The position numbers were made by a program, and so were the translations under genes. A DNA stretch of 64,000 nt from Thermanaerothrix solaris. GTDB taxonomy: Bacteria; Chloroflexota; Anaerolineae; Anaerolineales; Anaerolineaceae. Below the pieces are notes generated by a model that saw only the letters and a list, made by a program, of their open reading frames with translations, did no database searches and was not told the origin of the DNA. The stretch covers positions 1,302,001-1,366,000 of the forward strand of contig NZ_JAUHMF010000001.1 of assembly GCF_032334255.1 (NCBI RefSeq). The letters are read 5' to 3'. Below, piece after piece: positions 8,867-16,794 of the stretch; the stretch's first letter is position 1, and every line of letters begins with the position of its first letter.

Positions 8867-9217
8867 GTGGAAACAACCCCCGATTTATCTGAAACCGTAG
8901 AGAACAATGAGCCAGTGCTATATAGTAGCAGAACGCTCGCGCTGATCACGACATTGCTCAGTGTTTTTTCGTGGGTCGTGCTTGTTGCCTTTATAGCCGA
9001 TGCCGTGGCCCAAGCGGTTAATGTACAAATTACCCTCACTCAACAAAGTTTGAGTCTGGCAGAAGTGTTGCGTCAGCCTTCCGCGGTCTCATTCCTGATC
9101 ACCAATATCAGCACTCCTCTCTTCACCGGAATCGGTCTTTTTCTGGTCATGCAGGGTGGCGCTCTCGGGTTAAATGTCTTACGTGAGATGGATTTGATGA
9201 ATCGTAACGCGCTTTAA
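8867..9217 (+). CDS. Small two-helix membrane protein, unknown function
   Basis: I do not recognise this 116-residue protein. It has an acidic N-terminus, a hydrophobic helix (TLLSVFSWVVLVAFIADAV), an extracytoplasmic-looking polar loop of about 30 residues, a second helix (TGIGLFLVMQGGALGL) and a short charged tail. GTG 8867 is chosen because AAGGAG at 8853-8858 is ideally spaced; the frame is open another 20 codons upstream, with a weaker GTG at 8807. It is monocistronic: a terminator follows at 9255. Confidence 0.65.
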   Translation: METTPDLSETVENNEPVLYSSRTLALITTLLSVFSWVVLVAFIADAVAQAVNVQITLTQQSLSLAEVLRQPSAVSFLITNISTPLFTGIGLFLVMQGGALGLNVLREMDLMNRNAL

Positions 9218-9254
9218 GACGCCGCCTTCTGATCAATCCAACCGACTGCATCTC

Positions 9255-9293
9255 AATGCCCCGGACACATAAGGTCTTGGGGCATTGTTGTTT
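9255..9293 (+). terminator. Terminator after the small membrane protein
   Basis: AATGCCCC at 9255-9262 pairs with GGGGCATT at 9279-9286, with a 16-nt loop, and is followed by GTTGTTT. Confidence 0.65.
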
Positions 9294-9327
9294 ACTTTGA
9301 TTGTCCATATAGTATAATTATTGCTTA

Positions 9328-9356
9328 TTGTAATTGATAAAATTTTCTTATATAAT
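9328..9356 (+). promoter_or_regulatory. Predicted sigma-70-type promoter
   Basis: TTGTAA at 9328-9333 and a consensus TATAAT at 9351-9356 are 17 bp apart. The predicted transcript gives an approximately 75-nt leader before the small ORF at 9438. Another TATAAT at 9313-9318 lacks a good -35. Confidence 0.55.
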
Positions 9357-9437
9357 GAAAGTAGGCACTTGGCCTACACTTTGATCAATAAAGCCTTTCT
9401 TGCACATACTCAGGCCAGGTGGGAAAGGGAGGTCACA

Positions 9438-9683
9438 ATGTATTACGTGGTTGTGTTACTATGGGCGATTGCTTGTGTGGCCTGTTATGGTTTGCGGCGG
9501 CTTCAGCGCAAGGCTCTCACCATTTCTTGCATCGCCGTTCCGCTGGGTGGTTTGGTCATCAGTCTACTCCTAATGGCAATGGATATCCGCACCACGGCCT
9601 ATATCCTTTTAGCGATCACGGCTTACCTGTTCATCATCCTGCTCTCCGCGGTGCTGACTCAGCGAACTCACCCCAGCACATAA
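9438..9683 (+). CDS. Small three-helix membrane protein, unknown function
   Basis: The 81-residue product is almost wholly hydrophobic: YYVVVLLWAIACVACYGL, then a basic turn (RRLQRK), then two more helices (ISCIAVPLGGLVISLLLMA and AYILLAITAYLFIILLSAVL). ATG 9438 follows GGGAGGT by a normal distance; the in-frame extension upstream to 9321 lies over the promoter and is unlikely to be translated. The basic turn suggests a cytoplasmic loop after helix 1. No family is recognised. It borders the decayed accessory region. Confidence 0.6.
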   Translation: MYYVVVLLWAIACVACYGLRRLQRKALTISCIAVPLGGLVISLLLMAMDIRTTAYILLAITAYLFIILLSAVLTQRTHPST

Positions 9684-9871
9684 CCGATTCATACTGCTCT
9701 TACCATCAGAATTGGCGCGATCGAACCTTTGCCAACAGGAAGAGAACAGTCGGTCTCTTTGGGGATTTAATTGCATTGCTTCGCCTAGTAGTATGGGGCG
9801 AGCTTATGCTTTAGTTTGTGATAAAAGGACATGCATCTTATACCTAATCGTGCCCTTGGTTGGCGTTGAAA

Positions 9872-10150
9872 TAGACCGAGCGCGCCCCAGAACAGGCTGC
9901 CGACTCAAGGCATTCCGGACGCCACGAAGGGGCCTGTTTTGCAGCCCATCAGGCCGCTGAGAAAGTCATTAAGGCGCTCCACCTTTTTATCGCTAAGAAG
10001 CATGGGGACATGTGGTGGCTCATCTGCGCATTGAACTACCCACAACGTAAATATCCCCACCGACCTTATTGAAAAAGCGCGTGTGTTGGACAATTTTTAC
10101 ATCCCCACCCGCTACCCGAACGGCCATCCTGAAGGAGCACTTTGGTTCTT
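9872..10150 (+). pseudogene. HEPN-domain protein remnant (frameshifted)
   Basis: Conceptual translation in one frame gives the HEPN core GACFAAHQAAEKVIKAL at about 9929-9979 and stops at a TGA near 10070. In another frame, from about 10048, IEKARVLDNFYIPTRYPNG is the typical HEPN C-terminal segment, running to about 10135. The pieces are in the right order but in two frames, and the usual stretch between them is shortened. HEPN proteins are RNase-type toxins commonly paired with MNT nucleotidyltransferases, whose remnant follows. No intact start or ribosome site is visible. Confidence 0.6.
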
Positions 10151-10378
10151 ATGCCAGAGGAGTGTGGAGGGGTTGGCAAGTGATCTAGATGTCGTTGTCG
10201 TGATTAGTGCAACAAACCAATCCTTACAACAACGTGCCTTTCCTTGGGATACATTGGCTTTACCCATTCCGGTAGACCGGTTGGTGTCTCCCTTGCCAAA
10301 TGGCAAAACGGCGTGCACCAGGGTCAATTAAGCCGGATTGCAAACGAAATAAATTTGGCTTACGACCGTGAAGCCCTT
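10140..10378 (+). pseudogene. MNT-type nucleotidyltransferase remnant (frameshifted)
   Basis: In the frame of 10083, LASDLDVVVVIS matches the catalytic S-D-x-D strand of minimal nucleotidyltransferases, and LPIPVDRLV matches the following strand. The conserved GSRARG loop is degraded to a CQRSVEG-like string. The frame then shifts, and LAKWQNGVHQGQLSRIANEI with LAYDRE, resembling the MNT C-terminal helix, continues in a second frame to about 10378. With the HEPN remnant upstream this is a dead HEPN-MNT pair. Confidence 0.55.
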
Positions 10379-10417
10379 GATACGTTGACAAAATTGTGGT
10401 TTTGGGCTACGTGTCAA

Positions 10418-10471
10418 GCCAAAAGATAATGTTACCGAACGGCTATTGTTCTGCCAAAAGATAATGTTACC
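10418..10471. repeat. Left-end tandem transposase-binding motif
   Basis: Two identical 19-bp copies (10418-10436 and 10453-10471) are spaced 35 bp start to start. They are inverted relative to the copies at the right end. Confidence 0.8.
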
Positions 10472-10586
10472 CAAGCGGCCACTCCTTTCAGGGAAGGTGG
10501 GATGGAAAAGCTGAATGTCAAAGAACAATCTGGCCAGTTGGCCTTCGGGGGTGCCACACAAGCGCTGATAGCCAACGACCAGCCGA

Positions 10587-11825
10587 TCAGACATGTGAAT
10601 GCTCTGGCTGTTGTAAGGTCAGGCGGACATCCTCCACCTGACCCTCTGGAGCACAGGGCAGGTGGGCGAGGCGGTCAACCAGCGCCTGGATCTCTTCACG
10701 CAAGCGCATGGGATTGGTTTGCTCACGCAGGGCCAGGCAGGCCGCCTGTTTCTCCGGGGAGAGTGCACCGGCCTGGATGAGCCGTTCGAGAGGCGGGATG
10801 GCAGGAGCGTACATGCGTTTGACTTTGGCAGGCGTTTGTTCGGAGCGGATGCGTTTTTCTTGCAGGCGCAGGACGGGCTGGAAGAAGTTATGGTATAGCC
10901 AGAGTTTGTCATAGAGTTGGTTGAGCAAATGGGTCTGTTCCACCGTGTCCAGCCGACCATAGCCGACATAGGCGCGCACCAGCGAGAAGTTGTTTTCTTC
11001 CACAAAGCGATTGTCGTTCTTGTGAAAGGGACGGCTGCGCGAAACGTCTGCTTTCACTTTGTCCTTCCAGTAACGCAGGAGATGGGCGTTCAGGAACTCG
11101 CTGCCGTTATCCGGGTGCAATTCGCGGATTGCGAAGGGTAAACGCTGGCGAATGCGCTCAAAGCCGTCCTGCATGACCAGCCAGGAGCGTCCCAGCACTG
11201 CCACACACTCACTCCAGCCACTGGCCACGTCCACCAGTTGCAGGGTGTGGACGTATTGTCCCTGGGAGCTTAAGCCGCAGTGGTGCACCAGGTCGACTTC
11301 CAGGTGCCCGGGCTGACGTTCCTCCCAGGCAATGCGCCGCATCGGGATGAACGACCTCACGCTGGAAGTCGGGGCCGGGCGTCCCACCCGATGCGCCAGG
11401 CGCTGGGCAGCCCGTTGCGAAGCCGGCAAGCGCCGCCGCACACTGGAAATGCTGATCTTTCCCAGCAATTCCAGCGTTGTCTCGCTCAGGAGCAATTCAC
11501 CGTGCGCTTGCAAGTGCCTGGCCATCCAGACCAGGTTCGGTTGCAGACGTTCGGCACAGGGATAATCCAGACTGCGAGCGATCACCGCAATCGCCGCATC
11601 TACCTCCGGCCCATACCTCTTGCCGCGCTCCCGCTTACGCCGCTTGCGTCCTAGCTCCCCATTCAGCAAACGGATCAGCGATTTGCGGTGCAGGCCGGTC
11701 ACGGCCTGGGCTTCATCCAGCAGACGGCTGCGCTCTTTGCGCCCTTCCGCCCGCCAGTACCGCAGCCGTATCTTGTGTAAGTACTTGCGACGCTCATCTA
11801 CGGTCATTGGATCGGTTTCGGCCAT
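10587..11825 (-). CDS. Integrase-type (rve) DDE transposase
   Basis: The 412-residue protein has an N-terminal helix-turn-helix-like region (EAQAVTGLHRKSLIRLLNGE), basic linkers, and an RNase H-fold integrase core with the catalytic triad visible as HLEVDLVHHCG, ELHPDNGSEF and RFVEENNFSLVRAYVG. The C-terminal part (LWLYHNFFQPVLRL) is typical of integrase-type transposases outside IS3. ATG 11825 has GGAG eight bases upstream; the frame continues to 11867 through the inner end repeat, which is probably not translated. The frame is intact, so the element may be active. Confidence 0.88.
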   Translation of the reverse strand: MAETDPMTVDERRKYLHKIRLRYWRAEGRKERSRLLDEAQAVTGLHRKSLIRLLNGELGRKRRKRERGKRYGPEVDAAIAVIARSLDYPCAERLQPNLVWMARHLQAHGELLLSETTLELLGKISISSVRRRLPASQRAAQRLAHRVGRPAPTSSVRSFIPMRRIAWEERQPGHLEVDLVHHCGLSSQGQYVHTLQLVDVASGWSECVAVLGRSWLVMQDGFERIRQRLPFAIRELHPDNGSEFLNAHLLRYWKDKVKADVSRSRPFHKNDNRFVEENNFSLVRAYVGYGRLDTVEQTHLLNQLYDKLWLYHNFFQPVLRLQEKRIRSEQTPAKVKRMYAPAIPPLERLIQAGALSPEKQAACLALREQTNPMRLREEIQALVDRLAHLPCAPEGQVEDVRLTLQQPEHSHV

Positions 11826-11837
11826 CTCGTTCACTCC

Positions 11838-11889
11838 GGTAACATTTTCTTTTGAGTGAACGATCATACCTCGGTAACATTTTATTTGA
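11838..11889. repeat. Right-end tandem transposase-binding motif
   Basis: Copies GGTAACATTTTCTTTTG (11838-11854) and GGTAACATTTTATTTGA (11873-11889) repeat the 35-bp spacing of the left end in inverted orientation. The inner copy lies directly upstream of the transposase start. Confidence 0.75.
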
Positions 11890-11903
11890 TAGAATGCGGG
11901 CTA

Positions 11904-11931
11904 TTGACAAATTGGGTAAACCTCGTATAAT
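11904..11931 (+). promoter_or_regulatory. Consensus promoter of the trpB2 T-box transcript
   Basis: TTGACA at 11904-11909 and TATAAT at 11926-11931 are both perfect matches, 16 bp apart, directly upstream of the T-box. The -35 box begins within 15 bp of the last IS repeat, so the element may have replaced upstream control sites. Confidence 0.8.
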
Positions 11932-11949
11932 CAGGCCTAACAAAATACC

Positions 11950-12276
11950 CGAAAGACGATGAAGAGGACGAGTAAGCAGCGCTAAGGCGCTCCAGAGAGC
12001 AGGGTAAGGTGAGAGCCTGCGCGTACAGCACTGCCGAATGGACCTCGGAGTCGCAGGGTGAACCCCTCAAGTTTTGAGGGCAGTAGCCTGAGCCGGAGTT
12101 GCCACCGTTATCAGGGCAAAGGGTATCGTGGGTAACCACCGTACCCATAACGAGTGAGGCTGGCTTTTCCCCTGTGTGCTTTCACCAGGGGTTTTTCATT
12201 AGCAAAGCCGCCTAATCGGAGTGGCACCGCGGACACCAAAGCGTGTTCGTCTCCCATCGAGACGAGCACGCTTTTT
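11950..12276 (+). promoter_or_regulatory. T-box riboswitch, tRNA-Trp specific
   Basis: The leader has the full T-box order: a Stem I region containing CCAGAGAGC and GGTGAGAGCC, a specifier segment GAA-TGG-ACC with the Trp codon TGG at 12039-12041, the Stem II/III region, and the antiterminator T-box TGGCACCGCGG at 12222-12232. GGAG at 12218-12221 can pair with CTCC at 12251-12254 in the antiterminator, competing with the terminator at 12241-12276. Uncharged tRNA-Trp would stabilise the antiterminator and raise trpB2 transcription. A stretch of about 450 bases between the transposase and trpB2 is thereby explained. Confidence 0.93.
12241..12276 (+). terminator. T-box controlled terminator
   Basis: GCGTGTTCGTCTC at 12241-12253 pairs with GAGACGAGCACGC at 12259-12271 (13 bp with one G-U) followed by TTTTT. 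Confidence 0.9.
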
Positions 12277-12323
12277 GATTAATCGCCAAAAATCCGTTCT
12301 ATAGATTCCAAAGGAGGTATACC

Positions 12324-13703
12324 ATGTCCGAACAAACCCGTTTTATTCTCAGCGAAAATGACCTGCCCCGCTTCTGGTATAACATTTTGGCCGATATGCC
12401 CGTGCCCCTCAGCCCACCTCTCCATCCTGCCACCGGTCAGCCCTTAACCCCCGATGCGCTCAGCGTGCTTTTCCCTATGGACCTCATTCTGCAAGAAGTC
12501 AGCCAGGAGCGCTACATTGAGATCCCCGAACCGGTGCGTGAAGCCTATAAACTTTACCGCCCCACGCCCTTGATCCGCGCCCGCCGTTTGGAAAAAGTGT
12601 TAGGAACTCCCGCGCATATCTACTATAAATACGAGGGGGTTTCGCCCTCTGGAAGCCACAAGACGAATACGGCTCTGGCGCAAGCCTTCTACAATAAAGT
12701 GGCAGGAACTCACGCATTGACAACCGAAACCGGTGCCGGGCAATGGGGTTCGGCGCTGGCAATGGCCTGCCGTTTCTTTGACCTTGACCTCGAAGTTTAC
12801 ATGGTCAAAGTCTCCTATCAACAAAAACCCTATCGCCGTTTCCTCATGGAAACCTATGGCGCTCAGGTTTTTGCCAGCCCCACTGACCGCACTCAAGCCG
12901 GACGTGCGATTCTTGCGGCCGATCCCGAAAGCCCCGGCTCTCTGGGCATAGCCATCTCCGAAGCCGTTGAAGTGGCGGCAACTTCTGGTGGTAAGAAGAA
13001 GTATAGCCTGGGGTCAGTGCTTAATCACGTCGTCTTACATCAAACCGTTATTGGAGAAGAAGCGCTGAAACAAATGGACATGGCTGGTGAATATCCCGAC
13101 ATGGTGATCGGATGTATCGGCGGTGGTTCCAATTTCTCTGGCATTGCCTTCCCCTTCCTGCGCGAAAACCTGCGCAACGGACACCGCACTCGCCTGATCG
13201 CCGTAGAGCCCACCGCAGCCCCCTCCCTGACCCGCGGCGTCTATGCCTACGACTTTGGCGATACTGCTGGCATGACCCCCTTGATGAAAATGTATACGTT
13301 GGGACATTCGTTCGTCCCGCCAGCCATTCATGCCGGTGGCCTGCGTTACCACGGTATGGCGCCTACCTTGTGTGCCCTCTATGACGCCGGTTACATTGAA
13401 GCCGTGGCCGTGCCCCAACGCGCCGTTTTTGAGGCCGCAGTGCTCTTTACCCGCACCGAAGGCATCTTGCCCGCCCCCGAATCAGCCCATGCTATCCGGG
13501 TCGCCATTGATGAAGCCCTCAAAGCCAAGGAAACGGGAGAAAAACGGGTGATCCTCTTCAACCTGTCCGGCCATGGACATTTTGACCTGAGCGCCTACAA
13601 CGCCTACATTAATGGGCAATTAGAAGACCTGGCTCTCCCCGAGGAGGAAATCGCCGCCATCCCATCACGTTTGCCTCGGATTCCCCAAGACCAAACAGCC
13701 TAG
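12324..13703 (+). CDS. trpB2: Tryptophan synthase beta chain, TrpB2 type
   Basis: This PLP enzyme condenses indole with serine to tryptophan. GSHKTNTALAQ carries the Schiff-base Lys (residue 113), ETGAGQWGSALA the catalytic Glu, and CIGGGSNFSGI the phosphate-binding loop. Its 459-residue length and the N-terminal segment ending YRPTPLIRARRLE are those of TrpB2, which lacks the usual TrpA interaction surface and often stands alone. No trpA is nearby. A strong SD (AAAGGAGGT) precedes ATG 12324. The Trp T-box upstream independently supports a role in tryptophan supply. Confidence 0.95.
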   Translation: MSEQTRFILSENDLPRFWYNILADMPVPLSPPLHPATGQPLTPDALSVLFPMDLILQEVSQERYIEIPEPVREAYKLYRPTPLIRARRLEKVLGTPAHIYYKYEGVSPSGSHKTNTALAQAFYNKVAGTHALTTETGAGQWGSALAMACRFFDLDLEVYMVKVSYQQKPYRRFLMETYGAQVFASPTDRTQAGRAILAADPESPGSLGIAISEAVEVAATSGGKKKYSLGSVLNHVVLHQTVIGEEALKQMDMAGEYPDMVIGCIGGGSNFSGIAFPFLRENLRNGHRTRLIAVEPTAAPSLTRGVYAYDFGDTAGMTPLMKMYTLGHSFVPPAIHAGGLRYHGMAPTLCALYDAGYIEAVAVPQRAVFEAAVLFTRTEGILPAPESAHAIRVAIDEALKAKETGEKRVILFNLSGHGHFDLSAYNAYINGQLEDLALPEEEIAAIPSRLPRIPQDQTA

Positions 13704-13763
13704 AGACACGCGCAAAATCGGACCTCTCCCGGACCTACGTTTTTTGAAGCCACACCCCCTGAA

Positions 13764-13804
13764 AATGCATCCAACGGGACATCTAAACCCCCGTTGGATG
13801 CATT
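13764..13804. terminator. Long inverted repeat between convergent trpB2 and RNase H genes
   Basis: AATGCATCCAACGGG at 13764-13778 is perfectly complementary to 13790-13804 (15 bp, 11-nt loop). T-runs on either side are weak, so it may be a bidirectional terminator or an mRNA 3'-end stabiliser. Confidence 0.55.
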
Positions 13805-13824
13805 CATTAATGCCCATCATCCTG

Positions 13825-14439
13825 CTATTTGCGTCCAAAATCTGCTGGGTTCTCACCCCAAAGCGCCGTCTCCCACTTGAGTAAGGGATTAACAAAAGCG
13901 TTATTCTGCAGCCAATGTTCAGCCCGCCGGATACGCTCAAAAAGCGCCGTATATTCCGGACGGGGAGGGATACGGGTACGGCAGCGTTTGAGCGTGACCC
14001 ACAGGAGTGCAATCCGCGAATCCGAATAAACCGGTGCTGCATCCCCGCGTTCTTTTAGTAACATGAGCGTTTCCACTATGGCCAGAAACTCGCCGATATT
14101 GTTGCTTCCATCCGGTAGTGGCCCGACTCGAAAGATCTCGCGCCGGGTGGGGAGTTGAACACAGCGGTATTCTAAACGGCGATGAGCCGTATCGTAAGCC
14201 GCGTCCACGCAATAACCCTGGGTCGGTTTGGTATGGGGTTGAAGCGGTTGTGGTTGGCGTTCTGCCAATACCTCGTGGTACGGCCTCTGGAGGGCTTGTT
14301 CCGCAGCCTCTCGGGTCTCAAATCCTAAATACTGCGCCCCCGGAAAGCCGTCCACTTGTTTCCGGCACGCCTCCCAGGAGTCAAAAACCCCTGGCCGACG
14401 CCCCCGCCATACCGCGTAATACTTGGGTGATTTTCCCAT
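13825..14439 (-). CDS. rnhA: Ribonuclease H with N-terminal viroplasmin/hybrid-binding domain
   Basis: Residues 5-50 (KYYAVWRGRRPGVFDSWEAC and GAQYLGFETREAAEQAL) form the caulimovirus-viroplasmin-like domain that binds RNA/DNA hybrids in eukaryotic RNase H1 and some bacterial enzymes. The catalytic domain follows: YCVDAAYD supplies the first Asp, NNIGEFLAIVE the Glu, and VYSDSRIALLWV the next Asp, with a C-terminal NPADFGRK. It removes RNA from hybrids such as R-loops. It lies 19 bases after ccmD and is probably the last gene read from the ccm transcript. Confidence 0.9.
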   Translation of the reverse strand: MGKSPKYYAVWRGRRPGVFDSWEACRKQVDGFPGAQYLGFETREAAEQALQRPYHEVLAERQPQPLQPHTKPTQGYCVDAAYDTAHRRLEYRCVQLPTRREIFRVGPLPDGSNNIGEFLAIVETLMLLKERGDAAPVYSDSRIALLWVTLKRCRTRIPPRPEYTALFERIRRAEHWLQNNAFVNPLLKWETALWGENPADFGRK

Positions 14440-14458
14440 TATTTCTCAGATTATTGGG

Positions 14459-14632
14459 TCATTCATCGGCACGAGGGCGCTGTTGCTCGGCTTCAAGTTG
14501 CATCAGCAGATCCTCATCCTGGCGCAAATTGCGCCAACGCACGACCAGGCTGATCAGGTAAGCCAGCATGGCACTAAAGATGACGATATATCCCGCAATA
14601 AAATAATTCACTGTGTTAGCCGGTTGATCCAT
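14459..14632 (-). CDS. ccmD: CcmD-like small membrane protein
   Basis: A 57-residue ORF lies 12 bases downstream of ccmC on the same strand. It has a short polar N-terminus, one membrane helix (YFIAGYIVIFSAMLAYLISLVV), then a basic stretch (RWRNLR) and an acidic cytoplasmic tail. This is the size, topology and genomic position of CcmD, which stabilises the CcmABC complex and helps release holo-CcmE. CcmD proteins are weakly conserved, so the name rests on topology and context. Confidence 0.8.
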   Translation of the reverse strand: MDQPANTVNYFIAGYIVIFSAMLAYLISLVVRWRNLRQDEDLLMQLEAEQQRPRADE

Positions 14633-14644
14633 GGACACCGTCCC

Positions 14645-15343
14645 TCAAGACTGTAATTTAAGGCGAAGTTGCTCAACCCGTTCTCCCAATTTGCCCAGCC
14701 GCACCCGGTGCCAGAGCAAAGCGACGAATAAGAGCGAGAATGCCGCCAGACTGACCATCAGCGTCTGGGTCATGCGCGGGGTCATGCTGAAGGTACCCGT
14801 CACCGTCGGATCCCCTCCCCCCAACACCACCGGGTGAATCGTGCGAAAGATGCGAATCGAAAAGAAGGTTAGCGGCACACTCAGAAAGCCCACAATGGCA
14901 TAAACGGCGCTGAAGCGCGCTCGCCGTTCTGGCTCTTCAATGCCCTGGCGAAGCATTAGGTAGGCAATATACACCAGTTCCATGATGGTGGCCGTGGTAA
15001 GGCGTGGATCCCAAGTCCACCAGGTGTTCCAAATCGGACGCGCCCAGATCATCCCCGTAACCACATTGATCAAGGTAAACACCAAACCAATCTCAATCGC
15101 AGCCACGCCCAACAGATCCCAACGTCCCTGGCGGGTGACAAGATAGGCGATTCCCGCGATAGCGGCCAATCCAAAACCCAGCATCCCAACCCAGCCGGCG
15201 GCAACGTGGAAATAAAACACTTTTTGAACCGCCCCCATCACCCGCTCAAGGGGCGCATATAAGAAGACCATACCGGTCGCAACTGCCAACGCCAGACCAG
15301 CAATAACATCCATCACCACTAATGTGCGGGGAGTTGTTCCCAT
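14645..15343 (-). CDS. ccmC: Haem exporter/attachment protein CcmC
   Basis: CcmC presents haem to CcmE in the membrane. The 232-residue protein has six predicted helices and the tryptophan-rich WWD motif NTWWTWDPRLTTATI, with conserved His residues flanking it in YFHVAAGWVGM and RTIHPVV. SD AGGAGG lies before ATG 15343, 18 bases after ccmB. It is part of the minus-strand ccm operon. Confidence 0.95.
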   Translation of the reverse strand: MGTTPRTLVVMDVIAGLALAVATGMVFLYAPLERVMGAVQKVFYFHVAAGWVGMLGFGLAAIAGIAYLVTRQGRWDLLGVAAIEIGLVFTLINVVTGMIWARPIWNTWWTWDPRLTTATIMELVYIAYLMLRQGIEEPERRARFSAVYAIVGFLSVPLTFFSIRIFRTIHPVVLGGGDPTVTGTFSMTPRMTQTLMVSLAAFSLLFVALLWHRVRLGKLGERVEQLRLKLQS

Positions 15344-15361
15344 TATTACCTCCTTACAACG

Positions 15362-16051
15362 TTATTCTTCCAAAATCGAGTCGAACACCATAAAGGCCAC
15401 CGAGGTGAAAATCACATCATAAACCACGAGTAAGTTTAACCAGGGCCGGATTTCTTCCATCGGCAATGCTTGCAAATACCCGCCCGTGGCTTTGACCGCC
15501 GCCACGACGACCGGAATCACCACCGGGAATAATAAGATGGGCAATAGGATATCTCGAGTGCGGGCCTGAACGGCCATGCTGGCCAGCAACGTACCGACGG
15601 CAACATATCCCTCCGACCCCAGCAGAACCACCAGGATAACCCCGGGCAAAATCAGCCCGGTATTATAGAAAAGCCCAAAGAGCGGCAGCATAATCACGGC
15701 CACAATCAGCATAAACGCCCAGTTCGCCAGGGCCTTGCCGGCATAAATGGCTACCCGATCCACCGGGGCAAGCAGCAACCCATCCAAACAGCCCCGATCT
15801 TTTTCCACTGCTAATGAACGGTTGAGGCCAAGCGTCCCAGCGAACGTCAGGGTCACCCATAGCACCCCAGCGCTCAGGCCGGCACGCAATTGGGTTTGCA
15901 GTTCGAGGGCAAAGTTGAAAATAAAGATCACCAACAAAGCAAACACCAGCATCGCCGAGAGCATCTCGCGGCTGCGCCATTCAGCGGCCAGATCTTTCCA
16001 AAGAACCGCTAAGGTCGCTTGCCAGAATGACACCACCCCCGCTGCCTTCAT
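15362..16051 (-). CDS. ccmB: Haem exporter membrane subunit CcmB
   Basis: CcmB is the permease of the CcmAB ABC complex. The 229-residue protein has an N-terminal cytoplasmic segment (LAVLWKDLAAEWRSREM), typical of the family, six hydrophobic helices, and the conserved loop LNRSLAVEKDRGCLDGLLLAPVD that contacts the ATPase. Its start codon overlaps the stop of ccmA by 4 bases, consistent with stoichiometric expression. Confidence 0.94.
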   Translation of the reverse strand: MKAAGVVSFWQATLAVLWKDLAAEWRSREMLSAMLVFALLVIFIFNFALELQTQLRAGLSAGVLWVTLTFAGTLGLNRSLAVEKDRGCLDGLLLAPVDRVAIYAGKALANWAFMLIVAVIMLPLFGLFYNTGLILPGVILVVLLGSEGYVAVGTLLASMAVQARTRDILLPILLFPVVIPVVVAAVKATGGYLQALPMEEIRPWLNLLVVYDVIFTSVAFMVFDSILEE

Positions 16052-16794
16052 GCCTGCGCCCTTTCTGAAACCACGTTAGGATCAGGGATCAATGCCTGAC
16101 GATAAAAGGTCAGTAAGGCATCACCCGCGAGGTCCTCACGCCGCGCGCTAGCCTGAATCCGCCCTCCACTGAGTACATCAAAGCGTGAAGCCAGGTCAGC
16201 AGCACGCGCCAGATCATGCGAGGTCATGACGACGGTGCGTCCCAACGCCGCCACCTGACGCAAGAGATGATCAAGCATATCGCAAGCTTCTTGATCCAAT
16301 CCGGTGTGGGGCTCATCAAGCAAGAGCACCTCCGGATCATGCAGGATCGCCCGCCCGATTGCCAGACGTTGCTGCATCCCGCGCGAGAAAGTGCGCACCA
16401 AATCGCGCCGCCGCGCCCATAGTCCCACCAGATTCAAGATTTCGCGAACACGTGCCTCGGCGTTTTTCAACCCGTAGAGCCGGGCATAAAAACGCAGATT
16501 TTCCTCCGCGCTCAAATCACCATAAAGCAACGGTTGATGAGAAACCACTCCCAAACGCCGCCTCACCCATGCCGCCTGGTCGCTTAAGCGGTAACCGGCA
16601 ATCCATACCTCTCCCAAGGTCGGTTTGGAAAGAGAGGCTAAAATGCGCAATAGCGTGGTTTTGCCAGCACCGTTCGGGCCCAGTAATGCGACAAACTCAC
16701 CTTCTGCCACCGATAAATCCAAGCCACGGAGGACCACCTTTGGACCAAAACGTTTGGTGAGATGGCGCACTTCAATGATCGCCATACCGTTCAC
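16048..16794 (-). CDS. ccmA: Haem exporter ATPase CcmA
   Basis: The 248-residue ABC ATPase has Walker A GPNGAGKTT, a Q-loop in VVSHQPLLYGDL, signature FSRGMQQRLAIGRA, Walker B LLLDEPHTGLD and the switch His in TSHDL. CcmA powers release of haem-loaded CcmE from CcmCD. It overlaps the cytochrome c gene upstream by 4 bases and ccmB downstream by 4 bases, which ties the cytochrome gene firmly into the operon. Confidence 0.95.
   Translation of the reverse strand: MNGMAIIEVRHLTKRFGPKVVLRGLDLSVAEGEFVALLGPNGAGKTTLLRILASLSKPTLGEVWIAGYRLSDQAAWVRRRLGVVSHQPLLYGDLSAEENLRFYARLYGLKNAEARVREILNLVGLWARRRDLVRTFSRGMQQRLAIGRAILHDPEVLLLDEPHTGLDQEACDMLDHLLRQVAALGRTVVMTSHDLARAADLASRFDVLSGGRIQASARREDLAGDALLTFYRQALIPDPNVVSERAQA

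Larger units (their letters stand above)
10410..11897 (-). mobile_element. Insertion sequence with paired subterminal repeats
   Basis: One DDE transposase gene is bounded by imperfect inverted repeats. On the left the motif GCCAAAAGATAATGTTACC occurs at 10418-10436 and 10453-10471. On the right the inverted form GGTAACATTTTCTTTTG lies at 11838-11854 and GGTAACATTTTATTTGA at 11873-11889. The two copies are 35 bp apart at both ends. GGGCTA at 10404-10409 and 11898-11903 is a candidate 6-bp target duplication, giving an element of about 1488 bp. The right end lies beside the trpB2 promoter. The family is not certain. Confidence 0.75.

Noticed and set aside
10502..10780. ORF inside the left part of the insertion sequence, + strand
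   Set aside because: It is antisense to the transposase coding region and has GC-driven Pro/Gly composition; a shadow.
10412..11909. IS boundaries at TGTCAA (10412) and TTGACA (11909)
   Set aside because: The match is only 6 bp and the distances to the inner motif differ by 12 bp between ends; the right copy is better explained as the -35 box. The GGGCTA flanks were preferred.
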